Of a stretch of DNA of 13,168 nt, positions 1 through 7,079 are shown piece by piece. The stretch's first letter is position 1. Each line of letters opens with the position of its first letter. The translations under genes and the position numbers were made by a program. A model generated the notes under the pieces. It ran no database searches. It saw nothing but the letters and a program-made list of their open reading frames with translations, and was not told the DNA's origin. The stretch is from Acetobacteraceae bacterium. GTDB lineage: Bacteria; Pseudomonadota; Alphaproteobacteria; Acetobacterales; Acetobacteraceae. The stretch lies in the NCBI GenBank assembly GCA_947476855.1, contig CANJSR010000087.1, forward strand, positions 1 to 13,168, read 5' to 3'.

Positions 1-169
1 CATAGGCCACGGCGGTGTCGAAGTAGTTGACCCCGACATCCAGCGCCCGCGCCACCGCCCGTTCCTGGTCCGCCGCCGATCCACGCACCATCAGGCCGCC
101 GACCGCGCCGCAGCCGAAGCCGAGGATGCCAAACTTCAGGCCCGTTCGCCCGAACACGCGCTGTTCCAT
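1..169 (-). CDS. Aldo/keto reductase, N-terminal fragment (gene continues past the left edge)
   Basis: Only the first 56 codons lie in the window. The frame opens with ATG at 169–167 and reads MEQRVFGRTGLKFGILGFGC, the usual N-terminal strand of the aldo/keto reductase TIM barrel. A stretch near residues 48–55 (NYFDTAVAY) carries the Asp and Tyr of the family's active site (DTAxxY). Family members reduce aldehydes or ketones with NADPH in the cytosol; the substrate cannot be read from this fragment. A GGGGAGAG ribosome site lies just upstream, and the gene starts 13 nt after the stop of the ketopantoate-reductase-like gene, so the two are probably co-transcribed. The family call is solid; the exact subfamily is unknown. 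Confidence 0.88.
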   Translation of the reverse strand, partial: MEQRVFGRTGLKFGILGFGCGAVGGLMVRGSAADQERAVARALDVGVNYFDTAVAY

Positions 170-182
170 GTCTCTCTCCCCA

Positions 183-1163
183 TCAACGATCATACAGGCC
201 GGCGCCCGCCGACCTGATCTTGCACAGCGCCACCATGAGGTCGAGCGTGGGTGTCTCCACCCCCGCCATCCGCGCCAGCGCCAAGGGTGCGTCGAACATC
301 CCATCGACCTCCATCCGCCGCCCCAGTTCCAGGTCCTGGAGGATGCTAGGCTTGTGATCCATCGATCCCTGGCTGGCGACACGGGCATCGTGGTTGGAGG
401 TCGGTTCGGCGCCCATCGCGCGAGCGATCGTCTCCGCCTCCCGCATCATCCGCAGGGCGGCGGCGCGGACGGCGTCCTCGGCATAGTTGGTCTTGGGCGC
501 GCAACCCGTCAGCACGGCCAGCGTGCCACCGGCGAGGTTGCTGATCAGCTTGTTCCACAACTCGGTGCGGATGGCGGGCGTCGCTTCCCCGGACACGCCG
601 CCCGCGGTGATCAGGCCGGCCAGCGTCTGGACGCGGTCGGACAGGGTGTTGTCGGGTTCGCCCAGGATGAAGCGGCTTTTCGGCTGCTCGACCTCGATCA
701 CGCCGGGGGCCACGACCTCGCTGGCGGAATAGACGACACCGCCGATCACGCGGCGCGGCCCGAGGACGGTCCGCAAGGCGTCACTCGGATCGACGCGGGG
801 CAGCGACTTGCCGTCATGCGGGCCGCCGAGGCCAAGAAAATACCACCAGGGAACGCCGTTCATCACGAAGGCCACGGGCGTGTCGGGACCCAGCAGCGGG
901 CCGATCCCGGCGGCGATCTGCGGCAAGGCGGGGGCCTTCACCGTGACGAAGACCGCGTCCTGCGGCCCGAGATCACCCGGATTGTCGGTGGCCGCGACGC
1001 GGGCGTGATGGACGCCATCGACCGCGTGGACGGTCAGGCCATTGGTCCGGATCGCGTCGAGATGCGCGCCCCGCGCGATGACCGAGACGGCGGCCCCGGC
1101 CCGATGCAGCCGGATCGCCAGGTGCCCGCCGATCGCGCCGGCGCCGTAGATGGTGATTTTCAT
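183..1163 (-). CDS. Ketopantoate reductase family (PanE/ApbA-like) NADPH-dependent oxidoreductase
   Basis: This 326-residue protein has the full ketopantoate-reductase layout. A Rossmann start has the GAGAIG dinucleotide-binding loop at residues 7–12. The C-terminal all-helical domain has the ELWNKLISN segment, with the expected catalytic lysine at about residue 205, and the conserved KPSxLQDLELGRRMEVD segment, with the substrate-binding Glu at about 285. Authentic PanE reduces 2-dehydropantoate to pantoate in coenzyme A synthesis. Many relatives act on other 2-oxo acids, and this protein is somewhat longer than E. coli PanE (about 303 residues), so only the family is asserted. The ATG at 1163 follows an AGGGGG ribosome site. 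The gene sits 13 nt upstream of the aldo/keto reductase gene; the pairing of two NADPH reductases suggests a small catabolic or detoxification unit rather than CoA synthesis. Confidence 0.85.
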   Translation of the reverse strand: MKITIYGAGAIGGHLAIRLHRAGAAVSVIARGAHLDAIRTNGLTVHAVDGVHHARVAATDNPGDLGPQDAVFVTVKAPALPQIAAGIGPLLGPDTPVAFVMNGVPWWYFLGLGGPHDGKSLPRVDPSDALRTVLGPRRVIGGVVYSASEVVAPGVIEVEQPKSRFILGEPDNTLSDRVQTLAGLITAGGVSGEATPAIRTELWNKLISNLAGGTLAVLTGCAPKTNYAEDAVRAAALRMMREAETIARAMGAEPTSNHDARVASQGSMDHKPSILQDLELGRRMEVDGMFDAPLALARMAGVETPTLDLMVALCKIRSAGAGLYDR

Positions 1164-1203
1164 GGGCCTGCCCCCTCTCCCTGGGCGGGAGTTGGGGGCG
1201 GGT

Positions 1204-1213
1204 CCGGGCCCGG
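1204..1213. repeat. GC palindrome CCGGGCCCGG upstream of the ketopantoate-reductase-like gene
   Basis: A perfect 10-bp palindrome sits in a G/C-tract-rich stretch (about 1170–1223) directly before the AT-rich patch. The stretch has runs such as CCCTCTCCC and GGGGGCGGG that resemble intergenic dispersed repeats of high-GC proteobacteria. With no second copy visible here, repeat status is a guess. It marks the left edge of the compositional change. Confidence 0.3.
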
Positions 1214-1223
1214 GTCAAGCGGG

Positions 1224-2560
1224 GCTAGATATTTGGAGGCTATCTGATCAGGTCTCCAGTTATCGATTAATTCTGAAATCGGAATATAATGTGTCTTCGG
1301 AGAGATAGCGCTCTCAAGGCTTTTGAGGCGGAATTTGTGCTTCTTCAATTTCCACATTGTCGTTGTGATCTATTCCTTCTCGGTCTCCTCGCAGTGCCCC
1401 GCCACTGGATCGCGAAATTACGTCTGCCGCTGATTCTATTAGTACGCCTGCTTTATAGTAGTCGGAGGTAAGTATTATCAGAGATTTAGCGGTGACGACT
1501 TCGGTCTTTGATCCAGACGCCTTGGTTGGCTCGAATGAATCGACCTCAAATTTATCGTTCTTGAACGACCAGAACCCATGCACCAGCCTATTTCGACGCT
1601 GCGTCACCTGGCTGGTCATGTTAAGTGCCTTCTCGACCAGCCCTACCTCTTGTGGATCGAGCGAAAGGACTGATATAGCTGCCTGAATCATCGTGATTCT
1701 AGCTCGGACATTAACGGTCGAATAAAACAAGGCGCTGGCGGTCTTCTCATTCACCCCCGCAGCTTGCTGAAGCAATCGTATCATGCTTCGCTCGAGCAGA
1801 TTCGCTCGAATAAGGAATATTCCCAATTCTGTTACTAAATCTTCAGGATAGGTCTGACCAAAGGCTTCTATCGGCTTGCCGACATTTTTTTGTTCACCCG
1901 GTATAAACATACCAGTGAATAAATTTTTATTCGAAGGTATCGGAGTTTGTTCCATACCAGATAACCCGAGGCGTAACACATCATAGAATTTCTGAGCTAG
2001 GTTTGGTCCAATGCCCGTGGCTAAACTATGCCCAGCACTCGTTCGGAAGAGAAACACGAATTGACCATTGTAGTTCTCTCCTGACAGTGACATCGCTCCA
2101 CCGACATCGGTATTGAAGAGCACATCCACACGCTGGCCCAAGACATCTCTTGAAACAATTTGTCCAGAAACCTTCGCGAACAGCAGCTGGAGGTCCGATT
2201 GTAGTCCGCCGAGCTTAACCGGATCACACTCATAGACTGGTGACAGACCGGCTGAAGTCACAAGTCTGAAGCGGATCAGCCGGTCTTCTCCTGAACCAAC
2301 GATCTCACAATCTACTGCACGCTCGACCTGAATCACAGAAGGTGTCTTGTCGTCCGGAGGCATCGCTATCGTCCTACCCTTCGCGACTTGATCCTGCCAC
2401 ACGAGGGCTTACACTCAAAGCTCAGCAGCGAATTCTGATTGCCCTCATCGAGGCGATCCACGAATGCAATCCCATGCGTCCGGGTCGCTCGCAGGCTCGG
2501 GGCAAAGTCACCACAAGAGCGACTGTGCTTCCGAAGCCTTCGATGCAAGCACGATTATGC
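1224..2560. other. AT-rich patch around the orphan HEPN-motif gene
   Basis: Base composition changes visibly inside this stretch. Two sampled 60-nt lines (1801–1860 and 1921–1980) are 38% and 40% G+C by hand count, against 68% for a sampled line inside metH (3361–3420). The left change is abrupt near 1224–1230. The right change is gradual through the 250-nt non-coding stretch 2364–2613, where no gene could be supported. No integrase, transposase, tRNA or flanking direct repeat was seen. The patch therefore looks like foreign DNA by composition, but its means of entry is not visible. Confidence 0.55.
1314..2363 (-). CDS. Unrecognised protein with a C-terminal HEPN-like RNxxxH motif
   Basis: The product is 349 residues if it starts at the ATG at 2363, which has AGGA 8 nt upstream. 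A GTG 13 codons earlier would lengthen it but lacks a clear ribosome site. Residues 1–135 look like a strand-rich domain that I cannot name. Residues about 175–315 are mostly helical and contain RNRLVH (R257–H262), matching the RNxxxH active-site signature of HEPN domains, followed by GFW as in many HEPN proteins of uncharacterised families. HEPN proteins are often RNases in toxin–antitoxin, abortive-infection or RNA-processing systems, though some are inactive. No nucleotidyltransferase (MNT) antitoxin or other partner adjoins it. It has no signal peptide or membrane segment, so it is probably cytosolic. Low G+C content sets it apart from both neighbours and suggests horizontal acquisition. 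The gene is convincing; the HEPN assignment is motif-based. Confidence 0.72.
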   Translation of the reverse strand: MPPDDKTPSVIQVERAVDCEIVGSGEDRLIRFRLVTSAGLSPVYECDPVKLGGLQSDLQLLFAKVSGQIVSRDVLGQRVDVLFNTDVGGAMSLSGENYNGQFVFLFRTSAGHSLATGIGPNLAQKFYDVLRLGLSGMEQTPIPSNKNLFTGMFIPGEQKNVGKPIEAFGQTYPEDLVTELGIFLIRANLLERSMIRLLQQAAGVNEKTASALFYSTVNVRARITMIQAAISVLSLDPQEVGLVEKALNMTSQVTQRRNRLVHGFWSFKNDKFEVDSFEPTKASGSKTEVVTAKSLIILTSDYYKAGVLIESAADVISRSSGGALRGDREGIDHNDNVEIEEAQIPPQKP

Positions 2561-2610
2561 TCCTTCGAGCACTCAGCGGGTGCTGCGGCCAGGTCAACCG
2601 CCCCACCCGC
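2558..2610 (-). terminator. Two hairpins directly after metH, possible transcription end
   Basis: Reading in the metH direction, the region just after its stop forms a two-part stem: GCGGGTG (2604–2610 on the complement) pairs with CACCCGC (2576–2582), and an inner GCGG/CCGC pair encloses a 9-nt loop. A second 5-bp hairpin, TGCTC-GAAG-GAGCA, covers 2558–2571. No T-run follows either one. This may be a terminator of the U-poor type, an mRNA 3'-end stabiliser, or simply GC-rich pairing. Confidence 0.4.
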
Positions 2611-2613
2611 CCG

Positions 2614-5600
2614 TCAGACCGAGAAGTACTTCGCCTTCGGGTTCAACACCACGATCGCGCTGGTCGATTGTTCCGGGTGCAACTGGAACTCATCCGACAA
2701 ATCCACCCCGATCCGGTCGGCACCCAGCAGCTTCAGGATCGGCGCCTGGTCTTCAAGACGCGGGCAGGCGGGGTAGCCGAAGCTGTAGCGGCTGCCGCGA
2801 TAGCTCTGCGCCAGCATCTTCTCCATGTCGCGGTCGTCCTCGGCGGAAAAGCCGAGTTCGGCGCGGATGCGCTTGTGGACGTATTCCGCCATCGCCTCGG
2901 CCATCTCGACCGACAGGCCGTGCAGATACAGATAGTCCTGGTAGCGGTTCTCCTCGAACCATTCCCGCGCCACGTCGGACGCCTTCTGCCCGACCGTCAC
3001 CACCTGCAACCCGATCACATCCCGTTCGGCGTCATCGATGTCGCGGAAGAAGTCGGCAATGCACTCCCCGTCCTCCTTCGGCTGGCGCGGCAGGGTGAAG
3101 CGGGTCAGCTCCGTCTTGCCGTTCTGGTCGAAGATGACCAGGTCGTTGCCCTGGCCGGCGGCCTTCCAATACCCGTAGGCCGCCTGAGGCTTCAGGATCG
3201 CCCGTTCCTCACACAAGGCCAGCATCCGGCGCATGACCGGCCGCAGTTCCTGCTTCGCCCAGCCGATGAAATCATCCAGCGTGCGGCCCTGTTTCCGGAA
3301 GCCCCACTGGAACTGGTACAGGCTGCGTTCGTTGATGAAAGGCACGACGGCCTTGGGCGTCGCCTCGACAATGCGGGCACCCCAGAACGGAGGCTCCACC
3401 ACCGGCACGTTCGCGGTGATCCGCCGCCGGCGTTCCCGCACCACGTTCACGTCGACCGGACGGAACGCCTTCTCATCCGCCTGGCCCAGCGTGCGCGACG
3501 TGTTGCGCGCCTTGCCCGACCGCTTGGACTGCACCGCGGCCAGGTAGTCGTCGAACCCGTTGCCGGTGACGCGATCCATCAGATGCAGCCCGTCGAAGGC
3601 ATCGCGGGCATAGGCGACGCGGCCCGAGCCATAGGCGCGGACGCAATCGTCCTCCACATAGTTCCGTGTCAGCGCGGCCCCACCCAACAACACCGGCACG
3701 TCGAGGCCCTGGCGCGACATCTCCTCCAGGTTTTCCCGCATCACGACGGTGGACTTCACCAGCAGCCCGGACATGCCGATGGCATGCGCGCGGTGTTCCT
3801 TCACGGCGGTCAGCATGTCGGCCAGCGGCACCTTGATGCCCAAATTGACCACGCGATAGCCGTTGTTGGTCAGGATGATGTCGACCAGGTTCTTGCCGAT
3901 ATCGTGCACGTCGCCCTTCACGGTCGCGAGCACGATCGTCCCTTTCTCCTGGCCCTCCACCCGCTCCATATGCGGTTCCAGATGGGCGACGGCGGCCTTC
4001 ATCGTCTCCGCGCTTTGCAGCACGAAGGGCAACTGCATCTTGCCGGCACCGAACAGCTCGCCAACGACCTTCATGCCGTCCAGCAGGACGTTGTTGATGA
4101 TCTCCAGCGGCGGCAGGGTCTTCAGCGCGTCGTCCAGTTCCTCGTGCAGGCCCTTGCGGTCGCCATCGACGATGCGGTCCTTCAGCCGGCCCTCCACCGT
4201 CTCGGCCCGCTTCTTCACCACGGCATCGGCCAGCTTCCGGCCGGAGAAGATTTCCAGCAGCTTCTGCAGCGGATCGTAATCCTCGGTCCGGCGGTCGAAG
4301 ATCAGGTCTTCCGCGACCTTCACCTCCTCGGGCGCGATCAGATGGATCGGCCGGATCTTGGACACATGGATGATCGCCCCGGTCATGCCCGCCCGCACCG
4401 CGTGGTCCAGGAAGACCGAGTTCAGCACCGCGCGCGCCGCCGGGTTCAGTCCGAAGCTGACATTGGACAGGCCGAGAATGATCTGGATATCGGGGAACTT
4501 CTCCCGGATCGCCTTGATCCCTTCCAGCGTCCACAGCGCCAGCTTGCGGTCGTCCTCATTGCCCGTCGCGACCGTGAAGGTCAGCGGGTCGATCATCAGG
4601 TCGGATTGCGGCAGGCCGTACTTGTCGCAGGCGAATTCCACCAGGCGGGTGGCGATGCGGACCTTGTCCTCGGGCGTCTTCGCCATGCCCACTTCATCGA
4701 TCGTCAGCGCGATGACCGCCGCACCGAAGCGCTTGGCCAGGATCATGCGGTCGGTCGCGTGGCCTTCCCCGTCCTCGAAATTGATCGAGTTGATGATCGC
4801 CTTGCCGCCATGCAGCTTCAGCGCGGCTTCCAGAACCGGGGTTTCCGTGCTGTCGATCACCAGCGGGCTGTTCACCGACGCGGTGAAGCGGGTGATGACC
4901 TCGGTCATCTCCATGTTCTCATCACGCCCGACGAAGGCGGTGCAGATGTCGAGCGCGTGGGAGCCTTCGCCGATCTGCTCGCGCCCCATGGACACGCAGC
5001 CGTCCCAGTCACCGGCTTCCTGCAATTCGCGCCACTTCTTGGAGCCGTTGGCGTTGCAACGCTCTCCGATCGCGAAGATCGCGTTTTCCTGCCGCAGCGC
5101 GACGGACTGATACAGGCTGGCGACGGACGGCACCCAGATCGGCTTGCGCGCGACGGGAGCCGGCCGGAAGCCACCGCGCTTCCGCAGCATGGCATCCAAC
5201 GCCTGGATGTGCGGGATCGAGGTGCCGCAGCAGCCGCCGATCAGGTTGACCCCGTCCTCGGCGATGAACCGTTCCACCCAGGTCGCGAGTTCCGCGCCGC
5301 CCAGCGGATAATGGGTCTGCCCGTCCACCAGTTCCGGCAGGCCCGCGTTCGGCTGCACCGAAATCATCCCCGGCCAGTTCTTCGCCAGCCAACCGACATG
5401 CTCTGCCATCTCCTGCGGCCCGGTGGCGCAGTTCAGGCCCATCAGGGGCACATCCAGCGCATGCACCACCGCAGCCGCGGCGGCGATGTCCGGCCCGACC
5501 AGCAGCGTGCCCGTGGTTTCAACCGTTACCTGCACAAAGATCGGCGTGCTCGTGCCAGCCTCCTTGCGGGCGATCTTGGCGCCGTTCACCGCCGCCTTGA

Positions 5601-6099
5601 TCTGCAATGTGTCCTGGCACGTCTCGATCAGGATCGCGTCCACGCCCCCGGCGATCAGCCCGCGGCACTGTTCCGCCAGCGCCGCCTCCAGCGGATCATA
5701 CGCAATGTTCCCAAGGCTCGGCAGTTTCGTGCCCGGCCCGATGCTGCCCACGACCCAGCGATGCCGCCCGTCGGAGAAGGTCTCGGCCGCTTCTCGCGCC
5801 AGTTCGCCCGCGATCTTGTTGATCTCGAACGCACGCTCGGACAGGTCGAATTCGCCGAGGGTAATCGAAGACGCGCCGAAGGTGTTGGTCTCCACCATGT
5901 CCGCCCCGGCCTCGAAATAGCCGCGATGGATTTCCCGCACGAGGTCGGGGCGTGAGAGGACCAGGACGTCGGTGCAGTTCTCCCGCCCCCAATAGTCCTT
6001 CTCGACATCCAGGGTCAGCGCCTGGACACGGCTGCCCATCCCGCCATCGCACAGCAGGACGGTATCACGCAGGGCATCGAGAAGGTGCGGTCGGGACAT
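2614..6099 (-). CDS. metH: Cobalamin-dependent methionine synthase (5-methyltetrahydrofolate–homocysteine methyltransferase)
   Basis: MetH transfers the methyl group of 5-methyltetrahydrofolate to homocysteine through methylcobalamin, making methionine in the cytosol. The 1161-residue protein is close to the E. coli length (1227) and has all four modules. The homocysteine domain (about 1–310) has zinc ligands C224 (GLNCATGP) and C290–C291 (GGCCGTS). The folate domain is at about 340–600. The helical cap and B12 domain (about 620–860) has the cobalt-ligand motif DVHDIG with H732. The C-terminal activation domain (about 880–1161) has RYSFGYPACP at 1104–1113, which binds SAM for reactivation. 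I chose ATG 6099 over the in-frame TTG at 6120: the protein then starts MSRPHLLDAL and lies 13 nt after the upstream stop, while the TTG start would overlap that gene by 8 nt. It is probably co-transcribed with the ArsR–methyltransferase gene. No metF is present in the window. Confidence 0.97.
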   Translation of the reverse strand: MSRPHLLDALRDTVLLCDGGMGSRVQALTLDVEKDYWGRENCTDVLVLSRPDLVREIHRGYFEAGADMVETNTFGASSITLGEFDLSERAFEINKIAGELAREAAETFSDGRHRWVVGSIGPGTKLPSLGNIAYDPLEAALAEQCRGLIAGGVDAILIETCQDTLQIKAAVNGAKIARKEAGTSTPIFVQVTVETTGTLLVGPDIAAAAAVVHALDVPLMGLNCATGPQEMAEHVGWLAKNWPGMISVQPNAGLPELVDGQTHYPLGGAELATWVERFIAEDGVNLIGGCCGTSIPHIQALDAMLRKRGGFRPAPVARKPIWVPSVASLYQSVALRQENAIFAIGERCNANGSKKWRELQEAGDWDGCVSMGREQIGEGSHALDICTAFVGRDENMEMTEVITRFTASVNSPLVIDSTETPVLEAALKLHGGKAIINSINFEDGEGHATDRMILAKRFGAAVIALTIDEVGMAKTPEDKVRIATRLVEFACDKYGLPQSDLMIDPLTFTVATGNEDDRKLALWTLEGIKAIREKFPDIQIILGLSNVSFGLNPAARAVLNSVFLDHAVRAGMTGAIIHVSKIRPIHLIAPEEVKVAEDLIFDRRTEDYDPLQKLLEIFSGRKLADAVVKKRAETVEGRLKDRIVDGDRKGLHEELDDALKTLPPLEIINNVLLDGMKVVGELFGAGKMQLPFVLQSAETMKAAVAHLEPHMERVEGQEKGTIVLATVKGDVHDIGKNLVDIILTNNGYRVVNLGIKVPLADMLTAVKEHRAHAIGMSGLLVKSTVVMRENLEEMSRQGLDVPVLLGGAALTRNYVEDDCVRAYGSGRVAYARDAFDGLHLMDRVTGNGFDDYLAAVQSKRSGKARNTSRTLGQADEKAFRPVDVNVVRERRRRITANVPVVEPPFWGARIVEATPKAVVPFINERSLYQFQWGFRKQGRTLDDFIGWAKQELRPVMRRMLALCEERAILKPQAAYGYWKAAGQGNDLVIFDQNGKTELTRFTLPRQPKEDGECIADFFRDIDDAERDVIGLQVVTVGQKASDVAREWFEENRYQDYLYLHGLSVEMAEAMAEYVHKRIRAELGFSAEDDRDMEKMLAQSYRGSRYSFGYPACPRLEDQAPILKLLGADRIGVDLSDEFQLHPEQSTSAIVVLNPKAKYFSV

Positions 6100-6112
6100 G
6101 CGGGCTTGTCTT

Positions 6113-7072
6113 TCAGGCAACGAGGGCGGAAGCGCGGGCGGCCGAAGCCTCCGCGGAAACGGAAGCGGACCAGAGACGGATTTCGAGCGGGCCGGGAATG
6201 GCCACGGCCTCTCCCGGTTGCAAGCCGGCGCCGGCCAGCAGGGCGCGCATCGCGGTGTCGGCGAAACCGGGCCAGCGATGGGCGAGGCGGGTGGTCAGGT
6301 CGGCGCGGTCATGCGCGGCGAGGTCGATGACGATCAGCATCCCGCCAGGGGCCAGGACGCGCGCGGCCTCGGCCAGGACGCCGGCCGGGTCCTCGGCGTA
6401 GTGCATGATCATCTGCATGACGGCGACATCGAAGGACGCGTCGGCCAAAGGCAGGCGATACATGTCGGCCAGGCGGACGCTGCAATGGGCGGTGTCGGCG
6501 CTGGCCAGCCGAGCGCGGGCGAGGGCGAGCATGGCCTTGGAGGCATCGACGCCGACGCCCAGGCGGATGCGCGGGGCCAGCAGTTCCAGGACCCGGCCAG
6601 TGCCGGTGCCGATATCCAGCAGGCGCAGGGCCGGGCGGTCTGGGATCAGGGCGGTCAAGGCCGCCTCCACCGCCTGGGCCGGCAGTTCCAGCGCCCGCAT
6701 CTCATCCCAGTCGGCACCCTTGCGCTTGAAACTCTCCGAGGCGACGCGCGCCCGCTCAGCGAGCACGCGGGCGGCCTGCCGGCGATCGGCTTCCAGGGTC
6801 GGGTCATTGGACGGCAGGCGGGCGATCAGGTCGCGGGCCAGCGCGCCATTGTGGTCGGCCGGCAGGGTGAACCAGACATTCGCGCCCTCCCTCTCCCGAT
6901 CCAGCAGGCCGCAGTCGCACAGCAGCTTCAAGTGCCGGGACAAACGAGGTTGGGACTGGCCGAGGATTTCGGTAAACTCCATGACGCAGAAGGCGCCACG
7001 TCCCGCCAGGGCGAGCAGGCGCAGCCGGGTGGGTTCGGCGGCGGCGCGGAGACTGGCGAGCAGGTGATCCAT
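6113..7072 (-). CDS. ArsR-family regulator fused to a SAM-dependent methyltransferase domain (SahR-like)
   Basis: The 319-residue protein has two parts. Residues 1–85 are an ArsR winged helix, with recognition helix QSQPRLSRHLKLL at about 39–51. Residues about 120–300 are a class I methyltransferase fold with SAM motif LLDIGTGTGR at 151–160 and the acidic V-D-A strand end at 175–177. Proteins with this fusion next to metH, metF or ahcY are known as methionine-cycle regulators (the SahR type senses S-adenosylhomocysteine), so regulation of metH is the likely role. The arsenite-binding CVC of classical ArsR is CVM here (residues 29–31), which argues against metal sensing. A separate CDC (52–54) is unusual. 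ATG 7072 is weakly supported by a GGGTGA just upstream. The stop overlaps the region of the metH start, fitting one transcript. A palindrome at 7084–7105 is the probable autoregulatory operator. The assignment to SahR proper is inference. Confidence 0.87.
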   Translation of the reverse strand: MDHLLASLRAAAEPTRLRLLALAGRGAFCVMEFTEILGQSQPRLSRHLKLLCDCGLLDREREGANVWFTLPADHNGALARDLIARLPSNDPTLEADRRQAARVLAERARVASESFKRKGADWDEMRALELPAQAVEAALTALIPDRPALRLLDIGTGTGRVLELLAPRIRLGVGVDASKAMLALARARLASADTAHCSVRLADMYRLPLADASFDVAVMQMIMHYAEDPAGVLAEAARVLAPGGMLIVIDLAAHDRADLTTRLAHRWPGFADTAMRALLAGAGLQPGEAVAIPGPLEIRLWSASVSAEASAARASALVA

Positions 7073-7079
7073 TCACCCA

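Noticed and set aside
27..1247. A 406-codon plus-strand open frame opposite the ketopantoate-reductase-like gene
   Set aside because: Shadow frame, rich in Arg, Gly, Asp and His with no domain; the minus-strand gene has complete family motifs.
1234..1261. Possible terminator hairpin after the HEPN-motif gene (TGGAG/CTCCA with a 15-nt gap)
   Set aside because: Only five pairs with a long loop and no T-run in the right direction; too weak to call.
1160..1357. A 65-codon minus-strand frame starting MWKLKKHKF whose stop overlaps the ketopantoate-reductase-like start as ATGA
   Set aside because: It overlaps the 3' end of the HEPN-motif gene, its C-terminal part is Pro/Gly low complexity from the GC-tract region, and no ribosome site is evident; the overlap appears to be chance.
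2366..2548. A 60-codon minus-strand frame before the HEPN-motif gene (MHRRLRKHSRSCG...)
   Set aside because: No ribosome site or recognisable domain. The opposite strand gives an equally plausible peptide, so neither is supported as a gene.
2464..5955. A 1163-codon plus-strand open frame opposite metH
   Set aside because: It is the antisense shadow of a high-GC gene; its His/Arg/Gln/Asp-rich composition is typical of reverse-strand translation, and metH is unambiguous.
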